From assembly GCA_006227875.1 (NCBI GenBank), contig SBFI01000033.1, forward strand, positions 1 to 8,683: a DNA stretch of 8,683 nucleotides, in the 5' to 3' direction. The notes beneath the pieces are model-generated. The model saw only the letters and a program-made list of their open reading frames with translations, ran no database searches and was not told the DNA's origin. The DNA comes from Acidobacteriota bacterium (lineage in GTDB: Bacteria > Acidobacteriota > Thermoanaerobaculia > Multivoradales > JAHEKO01). Positions within the stretch are counted from its first letter, which is position 1. Every line of letters starts with the position of its first letter. The translations under genes and the position numbers were made by a program. Shown piece by piece: positions 1 to 5,916 of the stretch.

Positions 1-681
1 CTGTTCTCCTTCGGGCAGCAGAACGAGGACAACGCCAGCGGCTCGGTCTTTTCGCTGACGACCCGATGGACGGGTTTGCCGGTCTACCGCAAGGAAGGGC
101 GTCATCTGCTTCATTTCGGCGCCTCCTTCAGCACGAGAAACCCATTCGGCAACGAAACGAGGTATCGGTCGCGGCCGGAGGCCCGTTCTGCGGATTTCCT
201 CACCGACACCGGAGAAATGCAGGCGAGCGGTATCAAGCTCTTCGGCCTCGAGTTCGCGATGGTCCAGGGACCGATGTGGGCGCAGGCGGAGTACATCCGG
301 TCCAACGTCGATGCCCAGCTGCTCGGTGATCCGACCTTCATGGGCTCCTACGGGCAGGTCGGTTTCTTTCTCACCGGCGAATCCAGACCCTATCGAAGGA
401 ACAGTGGTGTCTTCGGGAGGGTCCAGCCGGAACGGAACTGGCACAAGGGCAACCCATTCAAGAAGCAAAACGGCGGTGTCTGGGAGGTCGTCGGCCGGAT
501 TTCGCGGGTCGATCTCGAAGATGAACTCATCGACGGAGGCATCTTGACCGATGTCAGCGCCGCGTTGAACTGGTATCCAAACTCCGCGACCCGTGTCCAG
601 GTCAACTACATCTACGCCAGCCCTAAAAATGAAGGCGCCGCGAACATCATCGTCCTCCGGGTGGGCTATAGCCCGTGGTGA
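1..681 (+). CDS. Phosphate-selective porin O/P family protein, C-terminal part (5' end outside window)
   Basis: The frame is open from base 1 to a TGA at 679-681, giving 226 residues of the C-terminal part of an outer-membrane beta-barrel. Sequence typical of OprO/OprP-type porins is visible: a stretch reading GQVGFFLTGESRPYRRNSG (about residues 117-135), followed by a GRVQPERNW-like segment. Alternating hydrophobic and polar strands run to a final YSPW, and an aromatic last residue is the usual barrel-assembly signal. Known members form trimeric outer-membrane channels for phosphate, polyphosphate or other anions; the substrate cannot be read here. The N-terminal signal peptide and first half of the barrel lie before the window, so the start is not chosen. 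An in-frame ATG at 76 is internal, because barrel-like sequence continues upstream of it. A hairpin 11 nt after the stop closes the unit. Confidence 0.88.
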   Translation: MFSFGQQNEDNASGSVFSLTTRWTGLPVYRKEGRHLLHFGASFSTRNPFGNETRYRSRPEARSADFLTDTGEMQASGIKLFGLEFAMVQGPMWAQAEYIRSNVDAQLLGDPTFMGSYGQVGFFLTGESRPYRRNSGVFGRVQPERNWHKGNPFKKQNGGVWEVVGRISRVDLEDELIDGGILTDVSAALNWYPNSATRVQVNYIYASPKNEGAANIIVLRVGYSPW

Positions 682-692
682 CGATCCGTGGA

Positions 693-725
693 GGAAAGGT
701 CGAGTCTGCCTACTACGACCTTTCC
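693..725 (+). terminator. Hairpin terminator candidate after the porin gene
   Basis: Bases 693-702 (GGAAAGGTCG) are perfectly complementary to 716-725 (CGACCTTTCC), with a 13-nt loop. The stem begins 11 nt after the porin stop codon, the expected place for a transcription end. No T-run follows (the next bases are CCCTGG), so it is not a textbook intrinsic terminator. It could act with Rho or protect the 3' end of the mRNA. Confidence 0.5.
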
Positions 726-1208
726 CCCTGGAGGGTGAGAGGGTGCCACGTTCACATTTGTTGATTTGTAATGGTGGCGATCGGCACCCATCCGAAGTCC
801 TATTGTCGCGCCTTGTCGGGCGCAGCAGGTAGGCCGATGAAGCTGATCCCGTTACTAGGGACCCGACTTCGATAGCAGATGATCCGTCCTTGTGAGAGTT
901 GTGATGGGTGGAACCTTTTTTTGCGGTTGTGAGAGTTGTGATGGGTGGCATCTTTTTGGGTGGCATCTTTTAAGAGTTGTGATGGGTGGCACCTTTTAAG
1001 GCCGACTACCTTCAAGAGTGGCGACACTTCCCTCTTGATACAGGTGCCAGGCCGCGGAGCTTTGAACTTCGGGCCCCTGATGTCCCATCAGAAAACGACC
1101 CATAACTTTTCCGCTTTCAGATACCTACAGGTGCACGTTCCCCTGAAGTCCCCTTATTGCTACGGTGCGCCCCTGCTGCGCCTGTGGAAGTGAGTACGCG
1201 GAGCCCGA
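726..1208. other. Gene-poor spacer between convergent porin and transporter genes
   Basis: I see no credible gene here. The open frames in this stretch are short and have no recognisable domain; one is simply a translation of the repeat array. The stretch holds the tandem repeats at 890-1000 and a small perfect inverted repeat at 1077-1091 (CTGATG, 3-nt loop, CATCAG). It also has an imperfect GC-rich stem near 1164-1182 that could help end the minus-strand transporter transcript. The variants GGTGCCACGTTC (near 745) and GGTGCACGTTC (near 1131) are similar to each other but too short to interpret. Confidence 0.5.
890..1000. repeat. Degenerate tandem repeat array with GAGAGTTGTGATGGGTGG core
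   Basis: The core AGAGTTGTGATGGGTGG occurs three times without a mismatch, at 895-911, 932-948 and 973-989, so the periods are 37 and 41 bases. Each core is followed by a GGAACC, GGCATC or GGCACC variant and a run of T. Nested inside is a perfect head-to-tail duplication of the 15-mer TGGGTGGCATCTTTT at 942-956 and 957-971. Spacing is irregular and the units are much shorter than a CRISPR repeat-spacer unit. The pattern fits replication slippage on, or repeated insertion of, a small palindrome-poor repeat family. On the minus strand it reads AAAAGGTGCCACCCATC, which may be an end sequence of a small mobile element, but I cannot confirm this. Confidence 0.8.
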
Positions 1209-2057
1209 TCAACCACCTCGCCCGTCGAGCCGGGACGCATCGAGCGCTCGAGCCGGGACACGTGAACGTATTGCCACGAAGCCGCCCAGCACGACCGGTA
1301 TCTGGACGAGGAAGACGACCAGTGCGAATGCCGCGAGCTCGGGCCTGTCGAGGACCGCCAGGCCAACCAGCGCCATGATCGCGTTGTTGCGGCAGCTGAA
1401 CTCGATTCCGATGGTCCGCATCTGTCGATGATCGGCCCGGACAAGAACGGCCATCGCCAGACCGGTTCCGATGGCGAGCACGGAAAAGGCGATGGCCGCG
1501 GCGACGACCCACCCGAGCTCGGCAACGACGAAACCTCGCAGACCGACGAAGATAACGATCGAACAGATGACGATGGCCACGTCTCCCACCCTGCGTGCGG
1601 CCTTCATGTGGCGGAGGACAAAATCCAGATTGCGCTCGCGAAACCACATGCCGATCACCGTTGGCAGGACCAGGAACAGGAGGAGTTGGATCACCATCGG
1701 GACCACCGGCACACCGATCCGCGTTGTTTCATCGAGAAAGAGGCGAAAACTGATGGTGCTGATCAAGGGCATTTTCGCCGTACCAACGGCGATGGAGATC
1801 GCAGTCAACGTCGTTGAGAGAGCCACGTCTCCTCGAGCGATCAGCGAGTAATAGGTCGAGATCACGCCGGCCGGGCAGGAAGCCAAGAGTGCGACGCCGA
1901 CGGCGATCGCCGGGGGGAGCGGAAGACAGAGGATCAGAACCCAGGAGGCAACCGGCAAAAGCAGCCACTGGCCGGCGATCGCGGCAATCACCAGAACGGG
2001 ATGCTTTGCCACCCGGCGGAAGTCCTGGCGCGTCAGCCCGAGTCCAACGACGACCAT
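1209..2057 (-). CDS. Bile acid:sodium symporter (BASS/SBF) family transporter
   Basis: The 282 residues from the ATG at 2057 form a highly hydrophobic protein with about eight to nine membrane segments. BASS-family features are visible: GLGLTRQDFRR just after the first helix (5-15), SCPAGVISTYYSLIARGDVALS (60-81) and a mid-protein EFSCRNNAI (219-227). The family consists of inner-membrane transporters that usually couple organic-anion uptake (bile acids, pantoate, pyruvate and other keto acids) to sodium. Family members normally have a full first helix before the GLGLT motif. Here that helix continues upstream of the ATG in the same frame (AISAVIQVTTFIF, about 2055-2093), so 2057 is not the natural start. 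The frame then stays open to a TGA at 2166-2168 without an ATG, GTG or TTG. The gene may be frameshifted at its 5' end or may start at a rare codon. It lies downstream of the aconitase X genes on the same strand but is separated from them by a strong terminator, so it is probably its own unit. Confidence 0.8.
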   Translation of the reverse strand: MVVVGLGLTRQDFRRVAKHPVLVIAAIAGQWLLLPVASWVLILCLPLPPAIAVGVALLASCPAGVISTYYSLIARGDVALSTTLTAISIAVGTAKMPLISTISFRLFLDETTRIGVPVVPMVIQLLLFLVLPTVIGMWFRERNLDFVLRHMKAARRVGDVAIVICSIVIFVGLRGFVVAELGWVVAAAIAFSVLAIGTGLAMAVLVRADHRQMRTIGIEFSCRNNAIMALVGLAVLDRPELAAFALVVFLVQIPVVLGGFVAIRSRVPARALDASRLDGRGG

Positions 2058-2184
2058 GAAGATGAACGTGGTGACCTGAATGACAGCGCTTATTGCATTC
2101 TCCAGTTGTTCATCGGCAGCCAGAGGGGCCCGGCCTTCGTCTTGGATCGTGATTCTCCGCCCGTTTCAACGTTTGTCGAGACAT
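2058..2184 (-). other. Displaced N-terminus of the BASS transporter (probable frameshift)
   Basis: The transporter frame continues upstream through DEQLENAISAVIQVTTFIF without a standard start codon before the TGA at 2166-2168. An ATG at 2182-2184, in another frame, is preceded by GTGGAAGAATA, a plausible ribosome binding site. It reads MSRQTLKRAENHDPRRRPG and stops at a TGA near codon 25. Joining this start to the transporter frame by one frame change between roughly 2110 and 2170 would give a normal BASS N-terminus. This could be a real inactivating indel, an assembly error, or a transporter that begins at a non-standard codon such as CTG (2103-2105). Confidence 0.45.
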
Positions 2185-2224
2185 TATTCTTCCACTCTAT
2201 TGCAGTTCCCGACTCGGAGCATAG

Positions 2225-2341
2225 GAAGTCGCGATCGGTACCCTGGACAAGCTGCATGACACCTGGATTCTCGGACGGTCACCGGAGTCGACCGAAGGGC
2301 GCTGGTCGGTGATCCGGGACGTGCTCGGCTGGGTGGAGTGA
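2225..2341 (+). pseudogene. Orphan coding-like fragment, C-terminal tail of an unknown gene
   Basis: A plus-strand frame open from just after a TAG (2222-2224) to a TGA (2339-2341) reads EVAIGTLDKLHDTWILGR, then SPESTEGRWSVIRDVLGWVE. It has the composition of a real protein end (balanced charge, Trp and Leu in helix-like spacing) but no start codon. I do not recognise the family. It points towards the T-rich side of the terminator at 2461-2488, as the 3' remnant of a plus-strand gene would. The bases between 2342 and 2460 show nothing further. It could also be chance. Confidence 0.25.
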
Positions 2342-2460
2342 CGATCAGGAATTCCGGTCTGCTCGCGAGATGCGACCCGCCTTTGACATCGATGATGATG
2401 CCGTGCGGAACTCGGCCTCGTTCGAAGCGGGGAAGAGCACCGCGGCGGCCACGCTGATCC

Positions 2461-2488
2461 AACGGGCGGGGAGAACCCCGCCCGTTTT
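2461..2488. terminator. Strong hairpin terminator, bidirectional in position
   Basis: AACGGGCGGGG (2461-2471) pairs perfectly with CCCCGCCCGTT (2476-2486) across an AGAA tetraloop. TTCGTTTC follows on the plus strand. It lies 33 nt beyond the stop of the minus-strand aconitase X small-subunit gene, where it would end that operon. The T-rich flank is on the plus-strand side, so as a classical intrinsic terminator it works best for plus-strand transcription. For the operon it provides a very stable hairpin without a U-tract. Confidence 0.8.
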
Positions 2489-2518
2489 CGTTTCTGAGAA
2501 GCTGAGGCTCGCCTTCGA

Positions 2519-3004
2519 TCAAAGGTCCGGTTCGCGTGGTCGGATCTCCACCGACCCGTCTTCAAGGATCGCGACCGTGTCACCGGTCCTGGCGGTGTCG
2601 AGGAACTCGGGCCCGAGACAATCGACGGCCACGGGCCGCGAACCGAGCCAGTGCTCGGCGAGGACGAGACCGCTGGCGGCGGTGGCGTCGATCGGGTTGG
2701 CGAGGCACAGGGCCGCCGGGGCGAGCCCGCTCTCGATGAGTGTCATCCAGAGGGTGGTCGCGCTCATCGAACCGATGGTCTGCGGGATGCAGAGGATTCG
2801 ACCGACGAGATCGCGGCCGTAGAGATCGGGGTTGGAGATATCTCGGCAGCGACCCGATCGTGCTCCGGAGATCAGCAGGTCGACATAGGTGGCGCAGGTG
2901 TCGAAGGGGACCGTCGACACCTCGGCGAGACCCGTGGCATCGCCGGGGAGGACTGGTCGCCCCTCAAAGAGACGGGTCCCCGGCGGTGCCTCACCGGCCC
3001 TCAT
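2519..3004 (-). CDS. Aconitase X small (swivelling-domain) subunit, DUF126 family
   Basis: This 161-residue protein matches the small subunit of heteromeric aconitase X enzymes (PF01989/DUF126). The N-terminal half has LFEGRPVLPGDATGLAEV (12-29), the usual substrate-access beta region. A GRILCIPQTIGSMSAT segment (69-83) contains the conserved GS(x)S loop expected to bind the substrate carboxylate. It is followed by LIESGLAPAALCLANP (89-104), the family's 'rrGvaPaAiv' block. The ATG at 3004 overlaps the large-subunit TGA as ATGA, and GGAGGGGG precedes it at good spacing, so the two are translationally coupled and should be made in equal amounts. Longer open sequence upstream in this frame lies inside the large-subunit gene and is not used. 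The two subunits together should form a hydro-lyase; in bacteria the best-known reaction is dehydration of cis-3-hydroxy-L-proline. The actual substrate here is not shown. Confidence 0.88.
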   Translation of the reverse strand: MRAGEAPPGTRLFEGRPVLPGDATGLAEVSTVPFDTCATYVDLLISGARSGRCRDISNPDLYGRDLVGRILCIPQTIGSMSATTLWMTLIESGLAPAALCLANPIDATAASGLVLAEHWLGSRPVAVDCLGPEFLDTARTGDTVAILEDGSVEIRPREPDL

Positions 3005-4401
3005 TGGACCCCCTCCGGCAGCTCCCCGGTGGCAACGAGCTCGGCCAGGACATCGTCGTCGAAAAACCGCGCCGTGGTGTAGACACGAGTCTTGTTCGAG
3101 TTGGTGGCGACCAGTTCGGCGTCCTCGAGCGGCGTTGAGCACCACATCATGGGGCAGTTGGACGGGATGGTCACGCCGAGCTCCTGCAGCCGGCCCGCCA
3201 GCTCTGGGTGCTGGTGCTCGAACGCCTTCCGGACGTGACTCGAGGCGAAGAGATGCGTCGGGATCCCGATCGTCGAGGCCTGGATCGCTTCGAGCGCATC
3301 GACGATCCGACGGCCCCAGTCGACGATCTGGCCGACGGTGAGATGCGGGCAGCCCAAGAATACCCGCTTGGGCTTTCCGTGGCGATGCTTCCACAGGTTG
3401 GGATAGCCTGCCCGCACTCTTTCGATCTCGTCGTCATCGATGACAGCAGTCTCGAATCCCGCGGCCAGCAGATCGCGTCCCCAGCGAACGGCTTCCGGGG
3501 TGATCCCCTCGATGTGGATCAGACCGACGCCACCGTTGCCGGCAATCGCGGCGCCCAGATCTTTGAGATAGTCGGCGGTGTGCGCGGCCCCTCGTGACAG
3601 ATAACGGTCCAGCCCGACGATGAACGGGACACCCTCCAAGACCCTGAGACCGATCGTCGAGCCCAGTACCTGCGGCGAGCAGCGGCGGCTGGTCTCGACC
3701 TCGATCAACCAGTCCGCCAGCCGACCGCGATCGGTCATCAGACCGAAGTAGGGTGCCTTACCGAGGATGCTGCACAGCATGTCGATACCGATCGGGTTTC
3801 GGTTGGTCCGCGCACCGAGGACCGAGTTGGCGAAGGTGATCGCCGACGACTCCGACCACGCCAGGTAGTCTCCGAATTCCGGTGTATTGCCCATCTCGGG
3901 CTCATAGCAAGCGCAGCTCCAATCACCCGGGCTGCGCAGCCCAAGCTCGAGATTGAGCCGCTCGAGCTCGTCGGTGAAGTTGAAGATCTTCGCTAAGGCG
4001 AGGTGTTGATCGAGAACCAGCGGCAGGTCGATCGGATCCATGGGTTTGGGGTTCGACGTGAATGGTGCGTAAGCCCGCAGACCGGACTCGGCCAACTCGC
4101 GATAGATCCGAAGCAGCGGCTCGATCCCACGACTGCCCCAGCTGATGGCATGGTGCGGTGCGCCACCGAGTGGCACGAGTCTCGATGCACCGAAAATCTC
4201 ACCATAGTCCACCACTGCTCGAATGGTCTTCTGCAGCGCTTCTCCACCCAGTCCATCAAAAATCTCCTGCTCGTCGGTCGAGAGTGTCAGCCGTTGACGA
4301 CCGGCGGATCTGGTAACGGACGACCGCGCGCGTCCTGTGTGCGAGGTCGCGGAAAAAATCGGATCGGTGCCGATCTGACCGCCGAGCTGGTTCCTTCTCA
4401 A
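3001..4401 (-). CDS. acnX: Aconitase X large catalytic subunit, DUF521 family
   Basis: This 466-residue protein is the catalytic subunit of the aconitase X superfamily (PF04412/DUF521). These are hydro-lyases that use an iron or Fe-S centre, such as bacterial cis-3-hydroxy-L-proline dehydratase and archaeal phosphomevalonate dehydratase. Family blocks visible in order: LSTDEQEIFDGLGGEA (40-55), YGEIFGASRLVP (66-77), AWSESSAITFANSVLGARTN (181-200), FLGCPHLTVGQI (348-359) and a C-terminal SNCPMMWCSTPLED (414-427) with ATNSNKTR. Cys351, Cys416 and Cys421 are the likeliest metal or cluster ligands; Cys163, 165, 210 and 241 are also present. I chose the TTG at 4401 because AGGAGG sits 8 nt before it. 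An ATG at 4494 in the same frame lacks such a site and adds Arg/Gly-rich sequence unlike the family. Even so, about 40 residues precede the conserved domain, longer than usual. The 3' end overlaps the small-subunit start by 4 bases. Confidence 0.9.
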   Translation of the reverse strand: MRRNQLGGQIGTDPIFSATSHTGRARSSVTRSAGRQRLTLSTDEQEIFDGLGGEALQKTIRAVVDYGEIFGASRLVPLGGAPHHAISWGSRGIEPLLRIYRELAESGLRAYAPFTSNPKPMDPIDLPLVLDQHLALAKIFNFTDELERLNLELGLRSPGDWSCACYEPEMGNTPEFGDYLAWSESSAITFANSVLGARTNRNPIGIDMLCSILGKAPYFGLMTDRGRLADWLIEVETSRRCSPQVLGSTIGLRVLEGVPFIVGLDRYLSRGAAHTADYLKDLGAAIAGNGGVGLIHIEGITPEAVRWGRDLLAAGFETAVIDDDEIERVRAGYPNLWKHRHGKPKRVFLGCPHLTVGQIVDWGRRIVDALEAIQASTIGIPTHLFASSHVRKAFEHQHPELAGRLQELGVTIPSNCPMMWCSTPLEDAELVATNSNKTRVYTTARFFDDDVLAELVATGELPEGVQ

Positions 4402-4415
4402 GTCGATTCCTCCTG
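4401..4415 (-). promoter_or_regulatory. Strong ribosome binding site that fixes a TTG start for acnX
   Basis: On the minus strand the sequence reads AGGAGGAATCGACTTG. A near-perfect anti-16S match is followed by 8 nt and then TTG (4401-4399). No ATG lies in frame between this point and the first conserved block of the aconitase X domain, and the only upstream ATG has no comparable site. Confidence 0.7.
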
Positions 4416-4472
4416 CACGTCGGCCAAGGCCCGGGCGCGATTCACCACCCCTCGATGAACCGCGGACACCTC

Positions 4473-4493
4473 TGGTGGCCCAATGGGCCATCA
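4473..4493. promoter_or_regulatory. Inverted repeat upstream of the aconitase X operon, possible operator
   Basis: TGGTGGCCCA (4473-4482) and TGGGCCATCA (4484-4493) form a 10+1+10 inverted repeat with one mismatch (a G:T pair when folded). It lies 72-92 bases upstream of the TTG start of acnX and about 70 bases after the end of the AraC-type regulator gene. It could be an operator in the acnX promoter region or a weak hairpin ending the regulator transcript. AraC proteins more often use direct repeats, which tempers the operator reading. Confidence 0.4.
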
Positions 4494-4563
4494 TCTGAAA
4501 CCGATACTAGGAAGAAGCTATGGAGGGATTCTGGTCATTTCGCGCCGCGGCCGGCAATCCGAT

Positions 4564-5598
4564 TCAGCGGAGTCCCTCGGCATGCCGGCGCCGGTACTCG
4601 CGTGGACTGCAGCCGGCGAGACGGCGGAAGGCCCTCGCGAAGTTCGACGGGTCTTTGTAGCCGGTCTCGACGGCGATCTCGAGCGACGAGGCGTCGCTGC
4701 TCTTGAGGAGCTTGGAGGCGAGCTCGAATCGGGTCCGATCCACCAGCCGAGAGTAGCTGAGCCCGCGTTCGGAGAGCCGACGCTGGAGTGTGCGGGTGCT
4801 GATTCCGGCCAGTTCCGCGGCTAAGTCCACCGACGGATAGCCGTCGCGGAGGTAGCTCTTGAGGAGCAGGTTGAGCGACTCCGGAAAATCGACCGGCGGA
4901 TCGCGGGGCGAGCTCTGATCCGGATCCGGATCAAGACCCCCCATAACCTCGATCATTTCGGCGTGCGGACCGAGGCTCAAGAGCTTCTTGGAGATTGCGA
5001 TGTAGCTCCCCCGTTGTCCGATTCTGAATCGAACGTCCGGATAGAAGCCGCAAGCGAGCGGAAGCAACTCGTCCTTCGACTGTAGCGCTACCTCATTGGG
5101 CTGCCACCGGCGACCGGCAAAGAGCCGCACCACCTGCACCATCCCGATCAAGGCAAGCCATTCGGTCTGGAAAAACCCCGGCGAACCAGCAGGGAAGATC
5201 TTGTCCGTGTGAAGATGGACAGTCTCGTCCCCGGCGTCGGTGAGCCACACCTTCATCGCCGTGTAATCGCAATTCATGAGTCGCGCGAACTCCTGGATGC
5301 AGGCGAGCAGAGTCGGTGCCGTTGCCATTCTGGAGAGGGCTTGTTGACCGAGCATTTCGTACGTTCGGTCTTGGCCGAGCCGGAAACCGAGATTCTTAAT
5401 GTCTTCTTTTCGGATTGCGAAGGCGAGAAAATCCCAGAAGTTCTTTGTGGGGACGAAGGCGTTGGGGTCTTCGTGAATGTTGACGGGAAGACGGTGCAAC
5501 TCGAGCCAGGTCTCGACCGGGGCACCGATCTCGATCATTAAGTCAATGAACCCCAGAATCGTTCGGACCTTCGAGATCGGGATAGTCTGCCTTTCCAT
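4564..5598 (-). CDS. AraC-family transcriptional regulator with ArcR/OruR-like N-terminal domain
   Basis: This 344-residue regulator has two parts. Residues 1-215 resemble the arabinose-binding-like effector domain (PF12625 type) of OruR/ArgR-like AraC proteins, including LGQQALSRMATAPTLLACI (83-101) and a Trp/Phe-rich segment around 140-165. Residues 240-340 form the double helix-turn-helix DNA-binding domain. The first motif is VDLAAELAGISTRTLQRRLS (257-276). The second contains the classic signature EIAVETGYKDPSNFARAFRR (307-326), followed by GCSPREYRRR. The gene lies directly upstream of the aconitase X genes on the same strand, with 162 bases between them, so it is the likely substrate-responsive activator of that operon. 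Members of this subfamily often sit beside amino-acid catabolic genes, which fits a hydroxyproline-like substrate, but the inducer is unknown. The ATG at 5598 has a poor ribosome binding site; it is kept because it is the first Met after the promoter and gives a normal length. Confidence 0.92.
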   Translation of the reverse strand: MERQTIPISKVRTILGFIDLMIEIGAPVETWLELHRLPVNIHEDPNAFVPTKNFWDFLAFAIRKEDIKNLGFRLGQDRTYEMLGQQALSRMATAPTLLACIQEFARLMNCDYTAMKVWLTDAGDETVHLHTDKIFPAGSPGFFQTEWLALIGMVQVVRLFAGRRWQPNEVALQSKDELLPLACGFYPDVRFRIGQRGSYIAISKKLLSLGPHAEMIEVMGGLDPDPDQSSPRDPPVDFPESLNLLLKSYLRDGYPSVDLAAELAGISTRTLQRRLSERGLSYSRLVDRTRFELASKLLKSSDASSLEIAVETGYKDPSNFARAFRRLAGCSPREYRRRHAEGLR

Positions 5599-5617
5599 GA
5601 GGACTGTTCTGCGACCG

Positions 5618-5646
5618 ATTTTAGCTCAGACGGGATAGCGGGCCAA
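5618..5646 (-). promoter_or_regulatory. Sigma70-like promoter of the AraC-type regulator gene
   Basis: On the minus strand TTGGCC (5646-5641), a 17-base spacer and TAAAAT (5623-5618) match the -35 and -10 consensus (4/6 and 5/6). Transcription should start about 7 bases on, leaving a leader of only about 10-15 bases before the ATG at 5598. This agrees with the lack of a clear ribosome binding site for that gene. Confidence 0.55.
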
Positions 5647-5742
5647 CCTCATCAGTTGCGACAGAATCTCGGTCAAGCCGGTGAAACAGATGAATGTGAC
5701 GGTCGCGGATCCTCGACGGGACGGCACGCCCGGGGTACCGAT

Positions 5743-5805
5743 TCAGCTCACGAGGCGGTCGACCCGGTGGACGCCGTGGCTGGTGTCGGTATTGGATTCG
5801 GACAT
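5743..5805 (-). pseudogene. Orphan 20-codon gene start with perfect ribosome binding site
   Basis: AGGAGG followed by AACAGG and ATG (5805) is an ideal translation start. The peptide reads MSESNTDTSHGVHRVDRLVS, then TGA at 5745-5743. The same frame stays open past that TGA for 38 more codons (ending FICFTGLTEILSQLMRLARYPV-like) to a second TGA at 5628-5626. It may be the start of the gene that once followed the arylsulfatase, now truncated or interrupted. It could also be a real small peptide. No family is recognised. Confidence 0.35.
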
Positions 5806-5859
5806 CCTGTTCCTCCTGCGATCCCAACCTCCAGTGGTCGAGGTCTTTCCCACCCGCGA

Positions 5860-5894
5860 CGAACGGGGGGCGCCGAAGCGTCCCCCGGGATTCG
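5860..5894 (-). terminator. UUCG-capped hairpin after the arylsulfatase remnant
   Basis: On the minus strand CGGGGGACGC pairs with GCGCCCCCCG across a TTCG tetraloop (core 5864-5887), with one mismatch. An outer CGAA/TTCG pairing (5860-5863 with 5891-5894) lies beyond a 3-base bulge. It starts 23 nt after the arylsulfatase stop codon. No T-run follows. Its place and stability suggest the retained terminator or mRNA-end structure of the former sulfatase gene. Confidence 0.45.
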
Positions 5895-5916
5895 ACGCAG
5901 CTACTCCTCTGGGGCG

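Noticed and set aside
890..1000. CRISPR array
   Set aside because: Only three cores of 17 bases with 20-24-base gaps that are themselves similar T-rich sequence rather than unique spacers; no cas genes nearby.
800..1027. Minus-strand open frame of 75 codons over the repeats
   Set aside because: It is only a translation of the tandem repeat (recurring His-Pro-Ser-Gln), with no domain and no ribosome binding site.
1428..1851. Plus-strand open frames opposite the BASS transporter
   Set aside because: Antisense shadows of a high-GC gene: composition is Asp/His/Arg-rich, and the minus frame has clear family motifs.
2184..2522. Minus-strand frame of 112 codons overlapping the small-subunit stop as TTGA, as a possible third operon gene
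   Set aside because: It runs through the strong terminator hairpin and is Arg/Pro-rich without a recognisable domain. A short stretch (VPHGIIIDVKGG) looks protein-like, but not enough to call a gene.
2889..4458. Several plus-strand frames of 130-150 codons opposite the aconitase X genes
   Set aside because: They mirror the third-position GC bias of the real minus-strand genes and have no domain or start signal.
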